From Mycobacterium colombiense (GTDB lineage Bacteria > Actinomycetota > Actinomycetes > Mycobacteriales > Mycobacteriaceae): a stretch of DNA of 62,402 bases. Position numbers and translations under genes: made by a program. The notes below the pieces were generated by a model. That model searched no databases. It was not told the origin of the DNA and saw only the letters and a list, made by a program, of their open reading frames with translations. Positions 35,662-45,867 of this stretch are shown here, piece after piece (positions within the stretch are counted from its first letter, which is position 1; every line of letters starts with the position of its first letter). The stretch lies in contig NZ_LZKI01000131.1 in assembly GCF_001672755.1 (NCBI RefSeq), forward strand, positions 1 to 62,402, written 5' to 3'.

Positions 35662-35927
35662 CCGTGTTCGCCTTTCCTCAAGGTGTTGATCGCGTTGATG
35701 ACACCGGCAACGTGGTCCTCGCTGAGCTGCTCACCGTCGAAGACGTGGCTGAGCAGGATCTTGAGGTCGAGCATCTGTTGCAGATAGATCAGGCATGGTG
35801 GGCATTCGTCGAGGTGCTTGGCGACGATCGGTCCCCACTGTTGCGGGTCGGAGTCGACGAGATCGTCGACCAGGCGCACGAAGTCGACGCAATCGATGGC
35901 GGGAACGGTGTTGTCATGAACGGTCAT
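35658..35927 (-). CDS. zinc-binding anti-sigma factor (ZAS type)
   Basis: An 89-residue protein with the ZAS motif H-x3-C-x2-C in KHLDECPPC (residues ~37-45) and an upstream Cys in IDCVDF. Such small proteins bind the adjacent ECF sigma factor and release it on thiol oxidation or zinc loss. No transmembrane helix is visible, so it is soluble. The start overlaps the sigma stop (ATGA) and its stop overlaps the transporter start. Confidence 0.85.
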   Translation of the reverse strand: MTVHDNTVPAIDCVDFVRLVDDLVDSDPQQWGPIVAKHLDECPPCLIYLQQMLDLKILLSHVFDGEQLSEDHVAGVINAINTLRKGEHG

Positions 35928-36556
35928 CGTTGGTACCGCTTTTCCAATTCGGCTCGGAGATTTCCCCGGGCGCGGTAGAGCAGCGCCCGCTGCGCCTCGG
36001 CGGACAGTTCGAGCAGCGCGGCCGCCTCGTCCGCCGAGGTTCCGACGATGTCACGCAAGATGACCAGTTGCCGCTGCCGTTCGGGCAACGCGTCCAGCGC
36101 CGCCCGCACGTAGCCGAGGAGTTCGTTTTCGACGGTGTGATCTTCGGGGAGAAACCGCCGCGACGGCGGCAGGCGCCAATGCCCGGCATCGGGATGACCG
36201 GCGGGATGCATGCGGTCCGACAGCGGGTCGTCGGCCTCACCCTCCGCGGCGGCGGCCAGCACCTCATGGTGACGGATCCGCGATTCCCGTCGCCGGTGCC
36301 GGGATGCGGTGTGTTTCACGATGCCGAACAGCCAGGTGCTCACCGATGAACGGCCCTGAAACGAATCCGACGACTGCAGCACCTGCACCCATGCCTCCTG
36401 CACGGCTTCCTCGGCGACCGTCGCTGAATCCACCATGGTGCGAGCGAAATTCACCATCGGCCGGTGAAAATCGCGCACCAGGCTGGCCAGCGGCACCCCG
36501 CCGACCAGGCGTTCGGATTCGGTGCCCTCCGGCGGCACCGCCACCGGAGTCACCAT
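35924..36556 (-). CDS. ECF sigma factor
   Basis: A 210-residue ECF sigma factor. Region 2 is FHRPMVNFARTMVDSATVAEEAVQEAWVQVLQ...STWLFGIVKH (residues ~30-85). Region 4 is ALDALPERQRQLVILRDIVGTSADEAAALLELS (~145-180). ATG at 36556 is chosen because the upstream frame overlaps the preceding gene. It is coupled to the ZAS anti-sigma gene, the normal cognate pair, and ten bases downstream of an acyl-CoA dehydrogenase-like gene. Its target promoters are unknown; the operon itself is the first candidate. Confidence 0.9.
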   Translation of the reverse strand: MVTPVAVPPEGTESERLVGGVPLASLVRDFHRPMVNFARTMVDSATVAEEAVQEAWVQVLQSSDSFQGRSSVSTWLFGIVKHTASRHRRRESRIRHHEVLAAAAEGEADDPLSDRMHPAGHPDAGHWRLPPSRRFLPEDHTVENELLGYVRAALDALPERQRQLVILRDIVGTSADEAAALLELSAEAQRALLYRARGNLRAELEKRYQR

Positions 36557-36566
36557 CGACCCGCGC

Positions 36567-37643
36567 TCAGGCGCATCTGGCCAGTTCCCAGCGCAGTTGC
36601 CCTTCGGACGGCGACTGGACGGGGATGAACGCGGCCTCCCGATAGCGCCGGCTTGCCGGCGTCCTGCTCGCGTACCCCTTTCCGCCGGCGGTACGGATCT
36701 CCAGATCAGCACTGGCGCTGGACAATTCGGCCGCCGTAAGACGTAGGGACAGCAGCTCCTTCTTGGCGGGTGGCTCGGCTCCTCCGACGGCCGCGGCCAG
36801 GTTTGCCAGCGCGGCTTCGGCGCCGATCAGCTTCTGCGTGACGCGGTCGACATCGTCACCGAAGACCGCGTTGACGCCGTCGAGCCCCAGCCGGGCCTGA
36901 TCCAGGGTCGTCCGGGTCAGCCCCAGGCACATGGCCGACTGCAGGACAAGGAATGTCGGGCGCACCGCCTGCAGGAAACCATCGAAGTCGCGCGACAGCA
37001 CTTGTTCGGCGGGAACGTAGGCGCCGTCCAGGTTCAGGTAGGAGGAGGCGGTGCTGCCCATGGCCAGCAGATCGAAATGCTCGCCGACGACCACCCCGGG
37101 CGTGCCCAGGGCCAGCGCGACGATCAATTTCTCGCCGGCATCGGTACGCACCGCGGTCACCATCGTCGAGTCGGGATATAGATTGCTTGCCCACCTGATC
37201 GGGCCCGACACCTGGTAGCCGCCGGCCACGGATGTGGCGGTCAGCTCCACGCTGCCGCACCCGGCCACCTCCTTGAACGCCGCGGCCATGCCGGTGACCC
37301 CCAGCACCGTTCCCGAAAGCAACGGTGCGACCGCAGTAACACTGAATTCGGTTGCGGCCGTGAGCAAATACTCGACCGCCATGCGATGGGCCCACAACGA
37401 GAACCCGGTGCTCATGCATGCCCCGGAGATCACCCGAATCACCTCGGCCATCGCCGGAAGCCGGTTGTCGATGTTGCCCGGGGCGCCGATCCCGAGCAGT
37501 CCCGCCTCCCCCAGCCTGGGGAAGCTGCGACGGGAATGATCTTCGCCGCGGTCCAGCGCGGCGGCGTGAGCCCGAATATCCTCCAACAGTTCGACATCCA
37601 GCGTGCCGGCCGCGGGATCGATGGTCGCCGTCATTGCACTCAT
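36567..37643 (-). CDS. acyl-CoA dehydrogenase-like flavoprotein
   Basis: A 358-residue protein of the acyl-CoA dehydrogenase superfamily, shorter than FadE enzymes. Recognisable parts are GEAGLLGIGAPGN (residues ~45-57), SGACMSTGFSLWAHRM, SGPIRWASNLYPDS and the terminal GGKGYASRTPASRRYREAAFIPVQSPSEGQLR. It resembles the dehydrogenase/monooxygenase branch, so substrates need not be acyl-CoA. ATG at 37643 overlaps the osmC stop (ATGA). Confidence 0.82.
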   Translation of the reverse strand: MSAMTATIDPAAGTLDVELLEDIRAHAAALDRGEDHSRRSFPRLGEAGLLGIGAPGNIDNRLPAMAEVIRVISGACMSTGFSLWAHRMAVEYLLTAATEFSVTAVAPLLSGTVLGVTGMAAAFKEVAGCGSVELTATSVAGGYQVSGPIRWASNLYPDSTMVTAVRTDAGEKLIVALALGTPGVVVGEHFDLLAMGSTASSYLNLDGAYVPAEQVLSRDFDGFLQAVRPTFLVLQSAMCLGLTRTTLDQARLGLDGVNAVFGDDVDRVTQKLIGAEAALANLAAAVGGAEPPAKKELLSLRLTAAELSSASADLEIRTAGGKGYASRTPASRRYREAAFIPVQSPSEGQLRWELARCA

Positions 37644-38164
37644 TCCGTGCTCAGAGTCGAGTCGACGATCACCGGGTTGCGAAACGTGTTCAGCACAGGT
37701 GACCAGGCGACGGCGTTGTCGTGGATCTCTTTGAGCGTGGCGTCGTCGGCGTCGCCGGCCAGGCTCACCCTGCAGCGGACCGCGCTGAATCCCAGGCGCT
37801 TGCCCTGCGGGGTGTCCCCCACGCCCCATACCGCGGAGATGTCGATGTCGCCTTCCATCTCGACCTCGATCTTGGTCAACGTCACACCACGATGGGTCGC
37901 GTTGGCCAACAGGCCCACCGACACGCACGAGCCCAGCGCGGCCAGCGCGGTCTCCGAAGGATTGGGGGCCGAGTCATCACCCAGCAGCGCGGGTGGCTCG
38001 CCCACCAGCATCGGCGCCAGGTCCCGGACGTAGGTCATGTTGCGGAACCCGGTCTCGCACACCGTCGTGGCTTTGAGTGTCTTTCTGCCTGTTTCGGGGT
38101 TGGCCTTGGCGTTACACGACAGCCGGTCAAGGCCTGCGGCGTCGATGACGAGCGCATCGGTCAT
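37640..38164 (-). CDS. OsmC-family protein
   Basis: A 174-residue OsmC/Ohr-superfamily protein. Residues ~70-90 contain SETALAALGSCVSVGLLANA with the peroxidatic Cys position. The family acts as thiol peroxidase against organic hydroperoxides. It starts the operon with the dehydrogenase-like, sigma, anti-sigma and transporter genes, giving it a redox theme. The 164 bases upstream carry the operon promoter, which I could not resolve. Confidence 0.85.
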   Translation of the reverse strand: MTDALVIDAAGLDRLSCNAKANPETGRKTLKATTVCETGFRNMTYVRDLAPMLVGEPPALLGDDSAPNPSETALAALGSCVSVGLLANATHRGVTLTKIEVEMEGDIDISAVWGVGDTPQGKRLGFSAVRCRVSLAGDADDATLKEIHDNAVAWSPVLNTFRNPVIVDSTLSTE

Positions 38165-38328
38165 GTGACTCTCTCCGTTTCTCGCTGATTCTGCGGGTTC
38201 ACGGAGTTAGTGCGCGGCGGGCGCCGATGCGTGACGGCGGGCGCGCTTGATTTACCGGCCCGACACGAAATGTCACGCGTCGGAAACGCTCCGCCGCCGA
38301 CCGCCCACCGCCGATCGGCGAGATTTGC

Positions 38329-39645
38329 TCAGCTGAACAGGCTTTGCCCGATGTAGTGGCCTTCAGCCGGCGGTGGCGGCACCGCGAAGATTGCTGATCC
38401 GATGTGGCGGATGTATTCGTTGAGCAGGTCGTGCGCGCCCAGCCGGTTCTGTAGGCGAATAAAATCTTGGGGATCTTTTTGGTACGAGATGAACAGCAGT
38501 CCGGCGTTGAGTTGGCCGTTGGCGTCGAGCCCGTCGGTGTAGTTGTAGGAGCGTCGGCGGATCATGATGCCGTCGTTGTTTTCCCGGGCGGCAAGGCCGA
38601 CGTGAGACATCGGATCGATGAGCGGGTTGCCGTCGGCGCCTTTGGCGGCGAAATCCGGTGTATCGAATTCGTGCTTGCCGCTCAGCGGCGCCCCTTCTTC
38701 TTTCGAGCGCCCGAAGATCCTCTGCTGATTGCCGATCCGGTCGACATCCCATGTCTCCATCAACATCCGGATCTTGCGGACGACCTGGTACGTCCCGCCG
38801 TTCATCCAAGGCTGGTCGCTGTTGTCAACCCAGACGAACTTGGCGTACTCCTCGTCGGTGGCGATGTTGCGGGTACCGTCCTTGAATCCCAAGAGGTTTC
38901 GTGGCGTGTGCTGGCCGGGGCCGGCGGAGGCGCGACCGAAGCCCAACACCGCCCAGTATGGCGAGACGATGTCGCGGCCGAGCCGGGCCAGGTTGCGCAC
39001 GGCGTGATAGCAGACCTGGGGGTCGTCGGCGCACGCCTGCACGGACAGGTCGCCGCCGTGCAGACGGGGATCCAGGTTGTCGCCGTTGAGCGGCGGCAGG
39101 TCGGTGAACACGGCGGGTCGCCGGGCGGCCAGTCCGAACCGATCGCCGAACAGCGACGGCCCCAACCCGATGGTGGCGGTGAGACTGGCGGGGCTCAGCC
39201 CGTAGGCCTCGCCGGTGTCGACGGGCGGCTGCACCTCGACCTGGGGCTGAACGGTTCCGACCGGCTTGCCCTGCTGCAGGATCGCGGCGGCCGCCGACCA
39301 GCGGGCCAACAGGGTCTGCAGCTCGGTACGGCCTGCGCCGCCGGCCACCGAGAACGACATGAACATGGCGTATCGCTGTGGCGGCGTTTGGATTCCGCCC
39401 TGGTGGGGCTGGCCGTAGAAGGGGTAGCTGCGGCGTAGATCGACGGTGTCGTCGTCGTCCCCGCGTTGTCCCGCCGCCATGGCGTGACCGGCGAAACCGC
39501 CACCGACGGCACCGAGGGCGGCGCCGCCGAACCCGGCCAGCATGGCGCCGCCGAGCGCGCGCCGACGCGACACCGCGGTGGCGTCGGTCGGTGTGCCGGC
39601 GTTGTTCGGATCGCGGTCCGAGGGTCCGGTGATGTCGTCGGTCAT
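38329..39645 (-). CDS. efeB: Dyp-type heme peroxidase/deferrochelatase EfeB
   Basis: A 438-residue Tat-exported peroxidase. SRRRALGG (residues ~26-33) is the Tat motif with a hydrophobic stretch after it. GFKDGTRN is the GxxDG heme-pocket signature of DyP peroxidases. In the EfeUOB system EfeB works on heme or oxidises ferrous iron outside the membrane. It is last in the efeU-efeO-efeB operon, two bases after efeO. Confidence 0.93.
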   Translation of the reverse strand: MTDDITGPSDRDPNNAGTPTDATAVSRRRALGGAMLAGFGGAALGAVGGGFAGHAMAAGQRGDDDDTVDLRRSYPFYGQPHQGGIQTPPQRYAMFMSFSVAGGAGRTELQTLLARWSAAAAILQQGKPVGTVQPQVEVQPPVDTGEAYGLSPASLTATIGLGPSLFGDRFGLAARRPAVFTDLPPLNGDNLDPRLHGGDLSVQACADDPQVCYHAVRNLARLGRDIVSPYWAVLGFGRASAGPGQHTPRNLLGFKDGTRNIATDEEYAKFVWVDNSDQPWMNGGTYQVVRKIRMLMETWDVDRIGNQQRIFGRSKEEGAPLSGKHEFDTPDFAAKGADGNPLIDPMSHVGLAARENNDGIMIRRRSYNYTDGLDANGQLNAGLLFISYQKDPQDFIRLQNRLGAHDLLNEYIRHIGSAIFAVPPPPAEGHYIGQSLFS

Positions 39646-39647
39646 GA

Positions 39648-40901
39648 TCAGCCGGCCGTGACTACTTTTTGGGCGACGGTGGACAAGCTCTGGTGCAACG
39701 GCTGAATCACCGCGGTCAATTTCGGTGCGTCGCTGGCCTTCAGCGCCGGGGTGTAGGTCTTGTAGCCGCCTAGTGCGGCCGGGTCGCGATACCCGTCGAG
39801 CGTGGCGAGCACGGTCTGGAACTGCTGATCGATCTGGTGAACCAGATTGGCGTCGATCTTCTCCAGGCCCGGCCGCAGCGACGCGTACGCCTGCTGGGCG
39901 CCTTCGACGTTGCCCGAAAAGTCCACCAGGTCAATGTGACTGAAGGCCTCTTCCTCTCCGGTGATCTTGGTGTTCTGGATCTCTTCGATCAGGTCGCTGG
40001 CCCCGTTGGCCAGATCCTCGGGTTTGTACTGCAGGCTCGCGACGATGCCGTTCAATTTGCCGACGTTGCCCACCAATTCGGTGCTGAACGCCTTCGTCCC
40101 GGGCGTGATCGCGCCGCCCTCCCACAGATCGCGCTCGATGGCGTGGAAGCCCTTCCAGCCCACCTTCGCATCGACCGGCGTCGACTCACGCATGTCGATC
40201 AGATAGTCCAGGCTGCCGGCATTGTCGCCGACCGCGAAGCCCGGCAGCACGAAACCCTCCACGGTGGATTCCGAACGCTCCCAGAACAATCGGGCCTTGG
40301 CGTAGGCGGCCTTTGCCGCGTCGAGGTTGCCTGATTGCACGGCCGCGTCGAGCGCCTTCACGCCGTCGTTGAGCTGACCGATCTGGTTCACGATGTAGGC
40401 GGCGTAGTCCTTGGTGCCCTGGCTGAGGATGCTGGCCACGGTGCCCGTAGGCGTCGCCGGCGCTTTGCCCGTCACCGTCAGTGTCTGGTATTCGGTGCTC
40501 GCCCCCGGGCAGTAGAGCTGGTAGGCGCCACCGTCCAGCGAGACGGTGAACGACACCGGATCCAGGCCGGGCGCGAGGTTTTCCTTCTCCCCCACAATCC
40601 GCTGGTCCCTGAGCAATTCGACCTCACTGATGCCCGGTGCGTTCGTGTTGGCGACCGTGAAGGTCACCGGGCCGGCGGGCACGCTGGTGGTGTCCAGTGC
40701 GCAGCCGTCAGTGCCGCCGTTGTTGGCCAGGGTCACCTTGACCGCATTGGCGGTCCCCGGCTTCGGCTGCTGAGCATGGTTCGAGTTCTCGCCCGAGTGG
40801 CCGCACGCGGTCGCCGGCAACACCGCCACCGCAACAAGAACTGTTGCGGTCAACCAGAAGTCACGAGACCGGCACGTTGCCGAGGCGATGCGACTCACCA
40901 T
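39648..40901 (-). CDS. efeO: EfeO iron-binding lipoprotein (cupredoxin + imelysin)
   Basis: A ~417-residue exported protein with a lipobox-like PATAC after the signal peptide. A cupredoxin-like domain (residues ~50-145) carries metal-ligand positions such as CALD and QLYCPG. An imelysin/M75 domain follows, with the HxxE motif in FHAIERDLWEGG. EfeO captures iron for EfeU. ATG at 40901 is preceded by AGAGGAA; a start at 40919 is possible. Both overlap the efeU 3' end (41 or 59 bases), implying coupled translation. Confidence 0.9.
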   Translation of the reverse strand: MVSRIASATCRSRDFWLTATVLVAVAVLPATACGHSGENSNHAQQPKPGTANAVKVTLANNGGTDGCALDTTSVPAGPVTFTVANTNAPGISEVELLRDQRIVGEKENLAPGLDPVSFTVSLDGGAYQLYCPGASTEYQTLTVTGKAPATPTGTVASILSQGTKDYAAYIVNQIGQLNDGVKALDAAVQSGNLDAAKAAYAKARLFWERSESTVEGFVLPGFAVGDNAGSLDYLIDMRESTPVDAKVGWKGFHAIERDLWEGGAITPGTKAFSTELVGNVGKLNGIVASLQYKPEDLANGASDLIEEIQNTKITGEEEAFSHIDLVDFSGNVEGAQQAYASLRPGLEKIDANLVHQIDQQFQTVLATLDGYRDPAALGGYKTYTPALKASDAPKLTAVIQPLHQSLSTVAQKVVTAG

Positions 40902-42471
40902 CAATCGATTTCCTCTCATCCTCTTGCCTGCGGTCCACGCGCAGCGAGGCTATCGCTGACAGCGCGCACGCCAACGCAAATCCCGCTAACAACAGTGGAA
41001 GCCAGACAGTCCAGAGCTGCCGCTCCCCGCGATCGCGGTCACCGGCGACGATCTCAGCCACCGTCGCGTGGTCTTCGGCAGCGGACGTGGACCAGTCCGT
41101 CGCCAGCCCGCCGAGACTGACGGTCTTGGCGCCCGTCAGCCCGCCGCCGGTCAAAATCGCCGTGCGGTTGCTCGTTGTGTGCGCACTGATCACGGAATCG
41201 CCCCGGGCGAACACGGTGTACGTCGTGGTCGTTGACCATTGACCCTGAAACGGCCCCGGAGTGCGGCCGGCCGCGAGACCGACCGGCAGCCGGCCCCCCG
41301 CCATGCTCAGCAACTGATCCAGCGTGACTTCCGGCGCACCGTCGGCCCCGGCGGCCTCGGTAGCCTGCCAGACCTGTACGGGCACGCCGTCCACCGTTTG
41401 GTCGTCTGCGGGGATGAGCACGATGTTGCGGACGGTCGAGGTGCCCTGGGGTGCGACGGCCAGCTCGCGTCCGTGCGGGCCGGTCACCATCGACACCGCG
41501 GCGGTGTGGCCGTCGCGGTCAATGACGGTGCGAGCGCCGTGCGTCTGCGACGAGCCCGCGGCGGGCGTCATGACGGCCAGTGCCGCCCCGACGATGATCA
41601 GCACCGCCGACGCCGCCGCCAGCAGCCTGCTGCGGGCTCGCGGAGCGGCGGTGAGCCGGGCGGGCCAGAGAAACACGACCAGCACCGGCACGGCATACAG
41701 CAGCCAGCCCAGCACCTCGATGAGGCGAGGATCGGCGGGGATGCCGAACACCCCGGTCGTCGCCGCGCCCAGCACCGAATTGCTGGGTATCCAGCCGGAC
41801 AGGTCGAGCACCTGTTGCTGGCCGATGGTCACCCAGCCGGCCTCGTGTGCGGTGCGCAGCGCACCCAGCACCAGCCCGGCGGCGATCAGCACCAGAAACA
41901 CCCCGGTGACCCGGAAGAATCGGCCGAGGTTGATCCGCAGGCCGCCGTAGTAAAGCCCCACCCCGAGCCCGACCGACGTAACGATGCCCACGGCGCCGCC
42001 CAGCACGGCGAACCACCGATTGCCGTGCGACGTCTCGGCGGCCGCCAGCAAAAACACCGACGTCTCGAAGCCCTCCTTCAACACGGCCAGGAACGCCATG
42101 ACGACCAGGGCGAACGCGCCACCACGGTTGACGGCTTGACGGGCTTCGCGCTCGAGTTCCCCCTTGAGCTGCGCGGCGTTGCCGTTCATCCAGATGATCA
42201 TCGACGTCACGAACACCACCGCGATGGCGTTGATGACGGTCTCCATCATCTCTTGCTGGGCCTGCGGCAGGCTGGCGGCGAACAGGTCGAGGCCGACGCC
42301 CACGCCGACGCTGAGCAGCACGGCCAGGGCGACACCGGCGAACATCGGGCGGATGGACTGGCCGTTTCGCTTGAGGAAGGCACCGACGATGCTCACGATG
42401 AGCGACGCCTCTAGGCCTTCACGGAGACCGATGAGGAACGTGCCGATGAATACGCCGAATACGCCCTGCAT
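40861..42471 (-). CDS. efeU: EfeU/FTR1-type iron permease
   Basis: A 536-residue membrane permease. Both FTR1 iron-translocation motifs are present: REGLE (residues ~17-21) and KEGFE (~138-142), each in a helix. About seven helices are followed by a ~210-residue extracytoplasmic domain and a last helix (LLLAGFALACALSAIASL). The extra domain makes it longer than E. coli EfeU (about 276). It imports ferric iron after EfeB oxidation. An IdeR-like box precedes it. Confidence 0.9.
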   Translation of the reverse strand: MQGVFGVFIGTFLIGLREGLEASLIVSIVGAFLKRNGQSIRPMFAGVALAVLLSVGVGVGLDLFAASLPQAQQEMMETVINAIAVVFVTSMIIWMNGNAAQLKGELEREARQAVNRGGAFALVVMAFLAVLKEGFETSVFLLAAAETSHGNRWFAVLGGAVGIVTSVGLGVGLYYGGLRINLGRFFRVTGVFLVLIAAGLVLGALRTAHEAGWVTIGQQQVLDLSGWIPSNSVLGAATTGVFGIPADPRLIEVLGWLLYAVPVLVVFLWPARLTAAPRARSRLLAAASAVLIIVGAALAVMTPAAGSSQTHGARTVIDRDGHTAAVSMVTGPHGRELAVAPQGTSTVRNIVLIPADDQTVDGVPVQVWQATEAAGADGAPEVTLDQLLSMAGGRLPVGLAAGRTPGPFQGQWSTTTTYTVFARGDSVISAHTTSNRTAILTGGGLTGAKTVSLGGLATDWSTSAAEDHATVAEIVAGDRDRGERQLWTVWLPLLLAGFALACALSAIASLRVDRRQEDERKSIDGESHRLGNVPVS

Positions 42472-42502
42472 ATGCTCTGTTTCTGTCCCGCCGGTCGGGA
42501 CT

Positions 42503-42521
42503 GTCGGCTAGCGTAGCCTAA
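42503..42521 (-). promoter_or_regulatory. IdeR-like iron box upstream of efeU
   Basis: The minus strand reads TTAGGCTACGCTAGCCGAC, matching about 14 of 19 positions of the IdeR/DtxR consensus TTAGGTTAGGCTAACCTAA. It lies 32 bases before the efeU ATG, suited to iron-dependent repression. Confidence 0.65.
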
Positions 42522-42562
42522 CTGAAGCGAAGGGCATCAGCCCTGGTCCGGTGGCTGCCGTA

Positions 42563-43396
42563 TCAGGAGACCGGCGCCGTGACGAAGTCGATCAATTCTT
42601 CGACCCGACTGATCAGTGCCGGCTCCAGATCGTTCCAGTCGCGCACCCGCGAACGGATGTGCCGCCAGGCCCTGGCGATGTCCGCCTGGTCGTTGTGGGG
42701 CAAACCAAGCGCCTGGCAAACGCCGTGCTTCCATTCCACCTGCCGCGGCACCTTCGGCCAGGCGCCCAGGCCCAACCGCTGCGGCTTCACGGCCTGCCAG
42801 ATGTCGACGTAGGGATGACCGACGACCAGCGTGTCTCTGCCGCCCGGCCCTCGCCGCACCGCATCGGCGATTCGCGCCTCCTTGGAACCGGCGACAAGGT
42901 GATCGACGAGCACCCCCAGCCGGCGCCCCGGCCGCGGCGCGAATTGGGTGACGATGTCCACCAGGTCGTCCACGCCACCGAGTTGCTCGACGACGACGCC
43001 TTCGATTCGCAAGTCCTCGCCCCACACCTGCGCGATGAGCTCGGCGTCGTGGCGACCCTCGACGTAGATTCGGCTGGCCCGCGCGACGCGGGCACGAACG
43101 CCCGACACGGCGACCGAACCGGATGCGGTCCTGCCCCCGGCGGTCGGCGCCGGCCGCCGCGGCGCGGTGAGGATGACGGGACGCCCCTCGAGCAAATACC
43201 CAGGGCCCAAGGGGAAGCCACGCACATGCCCGCGCCGGTCTTCCAGGTCCACTCGACCGTATTCCACGCGCACGATCGCGCCGACATAACCCGTCTCCGC
43301 GTCCTCGACCACCAGTCCCAGTTCGGCCGGGTGCTCGGTCGAGCGCGGCTTGCGTCGCCCCGCGGCGAGGACATCGGTTCCATAGCGATCCACCAC
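42563..43396 (-). CDS. DUF3097 family protein
   Basis: A 277-residue actinobacterial protein of unknown function. Conserved stretches include RIYVEGRHDAELIAQVWG (residues ~108-125) and GVLVDHLVAGSKEARIADAVRRG, a toprim-like arrangement of acidic residues. A nucleic-acid role is possible but unproven. Start is GTG at 43396. It is single, upstream of the DUF3349 gene in divergent orientation. Confidence 0.85.
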   Translation of the reverse strand: MVDRYGTDVLAAGRRKPRSTEHPAELGLVVEDAETGYVGAIVRVEYGRVDLEDRRGHVRGFPLGPGYLLEGRPVILTAPRRPAPTAGGRTASGSVAVSGVRARVARASRIYVEGRHDAELIAQVWGEDLRIEGVVVEQLGGVDDLVDIVTQFAPRPGRRLGVLVDHLVAGSKEARIADAVRRGPGGRDTLVVGHPYVDIWQAVKPQRLGLGAWPKVPRQVEWKHGVCQALGLPHNDQADIARAWRHIRSRVRDWNDLEPALISRVEELIDFVTAPVS

Positions 43397-43612
43397 GCGG
43401 CAATACTAGAAACCCTTGCGGCCAAACGCCGTTACGGCGCGCCACGTTCGGCGAATCGTCGCCCAAGTCACTCTCGGTGCACCCGCAACTACGGCCGTAA
43501 AAAATGCGTTTAACTGTGTGGCGTTACGCAGCTGATGGGCTCGCCGATGGTACGTTGCTAGCCAAGCAAGCACTGCCGCTTGACAACTTGCGGCGGTTAG
43601 CGAGGTGGACAT

Positions 43613-43900
43613 ATGGACCTGTCGCATTGGGTGACGAGCATTGTGGCTTTCGTGCGGGCCGGCTACCCCGCCGGCATGCCGGCCACCGGGTACGTTCCGC
43701 TGGTGGCGCTCACGCGCCGACGGCTCTGCGACGACGACATCACCGCCATCGCAAGGGATCTCATCGCGCTTCGGCTCTGGCCGATCGGTTTCGTTGATAT
43801 CGGCGTCGAGATCACCCGGATCACCAATCAGCTGCCGTCCCCCGACGACGTCGCGCGCATCCAGCGGCGCGTTCATGCGCTTCGCTGCTCCCGCGGATAG
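43613..43900 (+). CDS. DUF3349 family small helical protein
   Basis: A 95-residue DUF3349 protein. The family pattern is clear: IVAFVRAGYPAGMPATGYVPLVALTRRRL, a central AIARDLIAL, and DIGVEITRITNQLPSPDDVARI. The family is found widely in mycobacteria, sometimes duplicated; its role is unknown. ATG at 43613 is preceded by GAGGTGG. It is convergent with the ABC transporter operon, 51 bases away. Confidence 0.88.
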   Translation: MDLSHWVTSIVAFVRAGYPAGMPATGYVPLVALTRRRLCDDDITAIARDLIALRLWPIGFVDIGVEITRITNQLPSPDDVARIQRRVHALRCSRG

Positions 43901-43951
43901 GCGTCGCCGAGCGATTGACCACCGCCGCGGTGATTTGTGCCGGGAGCACGA

Positions 43952-45022
<1,071 letters not shown>

Positions 45023-45024
45023 GG

Positions 45025-45867
45025 CTAGCCGCCCATCCCGGTGACGGCGATTCCGCGAACAAAGGAGCGTTGCGCGACGGCGTAGATGATGACCAGGGGC
45101 AGCATGATAAGCATCGAGGTTGCCATCAGAACCGGCCACCGGGCAACATATTCGCCCTTCATCCTGACCAGGCCCAGTGTCAGGGTGGCCAGGCTGTTGC
45201 GCTGAATCATCAGCAGCGGCCACAGGAAATCGTTCCAGACGTTGACCCAGGTGAGCACGGCGAGCACCATCACCGCCGGTCGCGCGTGGGGCAGCAGGAT
45301 TCGCCAATAGACCTGCCACGGCGTACAGCCGTCGAGTATCGCGGCCTCCTCCAGATCGGTGGGTAGCGTGCGAAAGAACTGCCGCATCAGATACGTGCCG
45401 AATGCGCTGCCGAAGAAACCCGGCGCGATCATCGCCCACGGGGTATCGACCCAACCCAGGGTCCGCATCACCAGGAATTGCGGGATCACGGTCACCGTCA
45501 GGGGCACCATCAACGTGCCGAGATACACGACGAACAGCGCATCGCGGCCGCGGAAATCCAGTCGCGCAAAGGCATATCCGGCCAGCGAGCAGAAGAAGAC
45601 ATGCCCCGCGGTGACGCATCCCGCGTACAGCACGGTGTTGAAGAACATCCGCCCGAACGGCATCAGCGCGAACACCTCGGTGTAGTTGGACCACCGCGGG
45701 TGGGCCGGCAGCAGCGTGGGCTCGCTGACCTCGCCTTCCGTCTTCAGCGAACCCGACACCGCCCACGCGATCGGGAACAGCGCACACCAGGCGACGGCGA
45801 GCAGCGCGCCATAGACTGTGCCGCCGCGCACCACGGTGTGCCTGATGGCGCCCTCACTTAAGGCCAC
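45025..45867 (-). CDS. sugar ABC permease (MalG type, Rv2039c)
   Basis: A 280-residue inner-membrane permease with about six helices. The EAA loop that contacts the ATPase is EEAAILDGCTPWQVYWRILLPHARPA (residues ~183-208). Length equals Rv2039c. It overlaps the upstream permease by 14 bases and belongs to the four-gene importer. Confidence 0.92.
   Translation of the reverse strand: MALSEGAIRHTVVRGGTVYGALLAVAWCALFPIAWAVSGSLKTEGEVSEPTLLPAHPRWSNYTEVFALMPFGRMFFNTVLYAGCVTAGHVFFCSLAGYAFARLDFRGRDALFVVYLGTLMVPLTVTVIPQFLVMRTLGWVDTPWAMIAPGFFGSAFGTYLMRQFFRTLPTDLEEAAILDGCTPWQVYWRILLPHARPAVMVLAVLTWVNVWNDFLWPLLMIQRNSLATLTLGLVRMKGEYVARWPVLMATSMLIMLPLVIIYAVAQRSFVRGIAVTGMGG

Noticed and set aside
41239..42414. 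391-codon frame opposite efeU
   Set aside because: Antisense shadow of a GC-rich gene; composition is dominated by His, Arg, Gly and Gln, with no motifs.
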